Assembly (NCBI GenBank): GCA_944325295.1 | Contig: CALUZL010000007.1 | Location: 1 to 15,763 of the forward strand | Reading direction: 5' to 3' | DNA from: an uncultured Erysipelotrichaceae bacterium | Lineage (GTDB): Bacteria > Bacillota_I > Bacilli_A > Erysipelotrichales > Erysipelotrichaceae | Length of the DNA: 15,763 nucleotides | In this document: one piece after another, positions 13,209-15,763 of the stretch | How positions within the stretch are numbered: position 1 is the first letter of the stretch | Layout of the letters: each line of letters begins with the position of its first letter | The notes under the pieces: model-generated | The model's database searches: none | Seen by the model: the letters and a program-made list of their open reading frames with translations, nothing else | Told to the model about the DNA's origin: nothing | Made by a program: the position numbers and the translations under genes

Positions 13209-14307
13209 ACTCGATCTGACTTTTCAAATAGGCAAAGATGAAACCGTTGATGTCGCCATCCATGACCTTATTGACATTGCCTTCTTCATAACCGGTTCGA
13301 TGATCTTTGACAAGGGTGTACGGACAAAAGATGTAGGAGCGGATCTGGGAACCCCACTCGATCGCTTTTTGTTCGCCCTTGAGCTCTTGCATCTGTTTTT
13401 CTTTTTCCATGATAGCTCTTTGATACAACTTACTCTTGAGCATATTCAGGCATCGTTCGCGGTTTAGTATCTGCGATCTTTCGGTTTGCGAGAAAGTGAC
13501 GATCCCGGTAGGGATGTGCTTGATCCGGACAGCGCTGTCAGTCTTGTTTATGTGCTGACCACCGGCACCGGAAGAGCGCATCGTATCGACTTCCAGATCC
13601 TTTTCATCGATGTTTATCTCGATCTCATCATTGAATTCCGGAGTGATCTCCACCGAGGCAAACGACGTATGTCTTCTTCCCGAGGCGTCAAAGGGCGATA
13701 TGCGCACCAAACGGTGAACGCCGGTCTCACCCTTCAAATAACCGTATGCCAGATCTCCCTTTATCAAAACGCTGCACGATTTCATTCCGGCTTCATCACC
13801 ATCTTGATAATCTAAAACTTCAAAACTATAACCGTTTTTAGTGGCGTAGCGCTGATACATCCTATAAAGCATCGCTGCCCAGTCCTGAGATTCCGTACCG
13901 CCTGCTCCCGGATGGATCTCCAAGATCGCATTAGAATGATCGTAATCGTTTGATAAGAGGACTTGGATCTCATACGCTTCAAAATTCTTTAAAACTTCTT
14001 CGTATTCCTCATTTAATAGGTCGAAAAGTTCTTCATCGTAAGCCTTATTCAGATCTTCGCACATCGCAAAGATATCGTTTAAAGCTGTTTCGTTTTTAAA
14101 ATAGCTCTCATACAGGTTTTTCTTGGTGTTGTACTCACGGATGAGATTTTGCGCCGCCTTGGGGTCATCCCAAAAATGTTCATCCCCTTGACGAACTTCA
14201 AAATCAGTCAATTCCTTTTTCATCTTTTCAAGATCTAATGAATCGCCCAAAAGTGACAGTTTTTTGAGACTTGACTCAACAGCTTGTTTAATATCGTATA
14301 ACTCCAA
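13207..14307 (-). CDS. prfB: Peptide chain release factor 2
   Basis: RF2 ends translation at UGA and UAA. The 366-residue product is full length, with the RF2 anticodon-like SPF (204-206, in VRISPFDASGRRHTSFAS) and the catalytic GGQ (249-251, in SSGAGGQHINKTDSAVRIKH). The start is TTG at 14307, two nt after the secA stop, with AAGGAG about 11 nt upstream inside the end of secA. The usual programmed +1 frameshift at about codon 20-25 is absent: where many prfB genes read CTT TGA, this one reads CTT TTG GGC GAT in a continuous frame. RF2 autoregulation by that route is therefore missing. secA-prfB order is the usual Bacillota arrangement. Confidence 0.97.
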   Translation of the reverse strand: MELYDIKQAVESSLKKLSLLGDSLDLEKMKKELTDFEVRQGDEHFWDDPKAAQNLIREYNTKKNLYESYFKNETALNDIFAMCEDLNKAYDEELFDLLNEEYEEVLKNFEAYEIQVLLSNDYDHSNAILEIHPGAGGTESQDWAAMLYRMYQRYATKNGYSFEVLDYQDGDEAGMKSCSVLIKGDLAYGYLKGETGVHRLVRISPFDASGRRHTSFASVEITPEFNDEIEINIDEKDLEVDTMRSSGAGGQHINKTDSAVRIKHIPTGIVTFSQTERSQILNRERCLNMLKSKLYQRAIMEKEKQMQELKGEQKAIEWGSQIRSYIFCPYTLVKDHRTGYEEGNVNKVMDGDINGFIFAYLKSQIE

Positions 14308-14309
14308 TA

Positions 14310-15763
14310 CTATTCCTTCTCCTTAACTACGACTCTGACATTCAGACAAAATCTGACCGTTTCCTCGGAAATGGTATTCATCATCTCTTCAAAGAGTTCA
14401 AAACCCTCTTCGATATAGGCCTGCAACGGATTGTTTTGGGCATAAGAGCGAAGGTGGATACCCTCTCTCAACTTCGACATGATATCGATGTGGTTGACCC
14501 ACGCTCTGTCCATAACTCTTAAAGCCATGGTCTTTTCTGCCGGTAAGATCTGCTCTCTATACGGAGCGATCTTGCCATCATAGTAATTCCACGCTTCTTC
14601 GACACACTTATCAGTTATCTCTTTTTCGCTCAAACCGTTTAGATCTTCAGCTTTGAGATCGGTATCAAGACCCATCTTGCGCAATGCCTCAACCAAAGCC
14701 TTTGTATCGGTGATCTCTTTATTGCGATCTTTTGTGGTATGAGATCTGACGAGGTTGTCGACAACTCTTTCAAACATCGATTTGACAACGCCATGGACAT
14801 CATCGTTTTCCAAGATAAAGTTTCTTTGGGCATACATCGTCTCTCTTTGTTGGCGCAAGACATCATCATAATCAAGCAGGGTCTTACGGATATCAAAGTT
14901 TATCCCTTCAACTCGTTTTTGCGCTTGGGTGATCGCTTTGGTGATCGTCTTATTTTCGATCGGTGCATCTGACCCCATCATCTCAAAGACGCCCTGCATC
15001 CGCTCTGATCCGAACCTTACCATCAGATCATCTTCCAGTGATACATAAAACCTTGAGAATCCCGGATCGCCCTGGCGTCCTGAACGGCCGCGCAGCTGGT
15101 TATCGATACGTCTTGATTCATGACGCTCGCTGCCAAGCACAGCTAGTCCACCCAGAGCTCTTGTCTCATCGGTGAGCTTGATATCTGTACCACGACCGGC
15201 CATGTTGGTGGCGATGGTCACCGACTTGAAATGTCCGGCTTTAGCGATGATCTCCGCTTCCCGAGCGTGGTTTTTAGCGTTGAGGACTTCATGTCTGATC
15301 CGTCTGGCCTTGAGCATCCTTGAAAGGAGCTCCGATGTTTCGACTGCTATCGTACCGACAAGGACCGGCTGACCCTTTTCATAAAGCTCAGCCACTTCAT
15401 TTACCAAAGCTTCGTATTTCGCTTTTTTGTTTCCGAATACATAATCCGGATAGTCGATACGGGCAACAGGTCTGTTCGTCGGGATCTCGACCACGCGCAT
15501 ATTGTAGATCGAAAGGAATTCTTCCTCTTCGGTCTTAGCTGTACCGGTCATGCCGGCCAACTTCTTGTACAATCTGAAAAAGTTCTGGTAGGTGATCGTC
15601 GCTAACGTCGTCGATTCCTGTTTTACCTGCAGTCCTTCCTTAGCTTGCAGGGCCTGGTGCAGACCATCGGAATACTCTCTTCCCGGCATCTTACGTCCGG
15701 TGTTGGGATCGACGATGACAACGGCGCCCTCTTCAACGCCGTAATCGACATCGTTTTTCATGA
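14310..15763 (-). CDS. secA: Preprotein translocase ATPase SecA (C-terminal part)
   Basis: Motor of Sec-dependent protein export. Only the C-terminal part of about 484 residues lies in the window; the 5' end continues past position 15763. Visible parts: the end of the preprotein cross-linking region (EGAVVIVDPNTGRKMPGR), LAGMTGTAKTEEEEF, the NBD2 segment VGTIAVETSE, TNMAGRGTDIKL, the arginine-finger helicase motif LRGRSGRQGDPG, then the helical scaffold with DYDDVLRQQRETMYAQR and MDRAWVNHIDIMSKLREGIHLR. The protein ends FCLNVRVVVKEKE, straight after the helical scaffold. The flexible linker and zinc-binding tail (CxCxSGKKYKxCC in Bacillus) are absent. The stop is TAG, 2 nt before prfB. Confidence 0.97.
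   Translation of the reverse strand, partial: MKNDVDYGVEEGAVVIVDPNTGRKMPGREYSDGLHQALQAKEGLQVKQESTTLATITYQNFFRLYKKLAGMTGTAKTEEEEFLSIYNMRVVEIPTNRPVARIDYPDYVFGNKKAKYEALVNEVAELYEKGQPVLVGTIAVETSELLSRMLKARRIRHEVLNAKNHAREAEIIAKAGHFKSVTIATNMAGRGTDIKLTDETRALGGLAVLGSERHESRRIDNQLRGRSGRQGDPGFSRFYVSLEDDLMVRFGSERMQGVFEMMGSDAPIENKTITKAITQAQKRVEGINFDIRKTLLDYDDVLRQQRETMYAQRNFILENDDVHGVVKSMFERVVDNLVRSHTTKDRNKEITDTKALVEALRKMGLDTDLKAEDLNGLSEKEITDKCVEEAWNYYDGKIAPYREQILPAEKTMALRVMDRAWVNHIDIMSKLREGIHLRSYAQNNPLQAYIEEGFELFEEMMNTISEETVRFCLNVRVVVKEKE

Noticed and set aside
13486..13815. 109-codon plus-strand frame inside prfB
   Set aside because: Antisense to the GGQ and SPF regions of RF2; no ribosome site and no recognisable product.
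1..15763. Mobile elements, CRISPR array, tRNA or rRNA genes
   Set aside because: No transposase, direct-repeat array, attachment site or RNA gene fold was seen; the genes are housekeeping with uniform codon use.

Overview
The window looks like chromosomal core sequence from a low-to-moderate GC Bacillota, most like the Erysipelotrichia or relatives. Reasons: a Bacillus-type HPr kinase gene sits next to uvrA and lgt; Shine-Dalgarno sites inside operons are of the AGGAGG type; UGA is a real stop (it ends four genes here) and a release factor 2 gene is present, so this is not a Mycoplasma-type code. No RNA gene, insertion sequence, phage or CRISPR array was seen. The species-level placement is inference.

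Layout. (1) 1-1217, minus: rplM-rpsI with its own promoter, a structured leader that fits an L13 autoregulatory element, and a 3' terminator. (2) 1269-2795, minus: a glucose-family PTS permease homologue that appears to have lost both the EIIB phosphorylation cysteine and the sugar-binding GITEP-type glutamate. (3) 2833-5286, plus: a four-gene overlapping operon encoding a CYTH/DJ-1 fusion, YaaA, an ArsC/Spx-family thioredoxin-fold protein and a small membrane protein; this looks like a redox or stress operon and ends in a strong terminator. (4) 5346-11808, minus: folC-uvrA-hprK-lgt, where lgt is fused in frame to a HAD phosphatase that matches PpaX, a separate gene of the hprK-lgt operon in Bacillus. 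(5) 11865-12530, plus: ung, divergent from folC. (6) 12527-13156, minus: an unannotated 51-codon gene with promoter and Shine-Dalgarno, and a zinc-ribbon membrane protein. (7) 13207-15763, minus: secA (3' part only) and prfB, ending in a terminator.

Functional links. HPrK and the Lgt-PpaX fusion connect carbon-control phosphorylation with pyrophosphate removal at the membrane. SecA (secretion) and Lgt (lipoprotein diacylation) act on the same export route. UvrA and Ung are two DNA repair functions on either side of one promoter region.

The most interesting points are the two gene fusions, the apparently dead PTS permease, and a repeated pattern: operon-leading genes without a Shine-Dalgarno whose start codon lies where the mRNA should begin (leaderless transcripts), while internal genes carry good Shine-Dalgarno sites.
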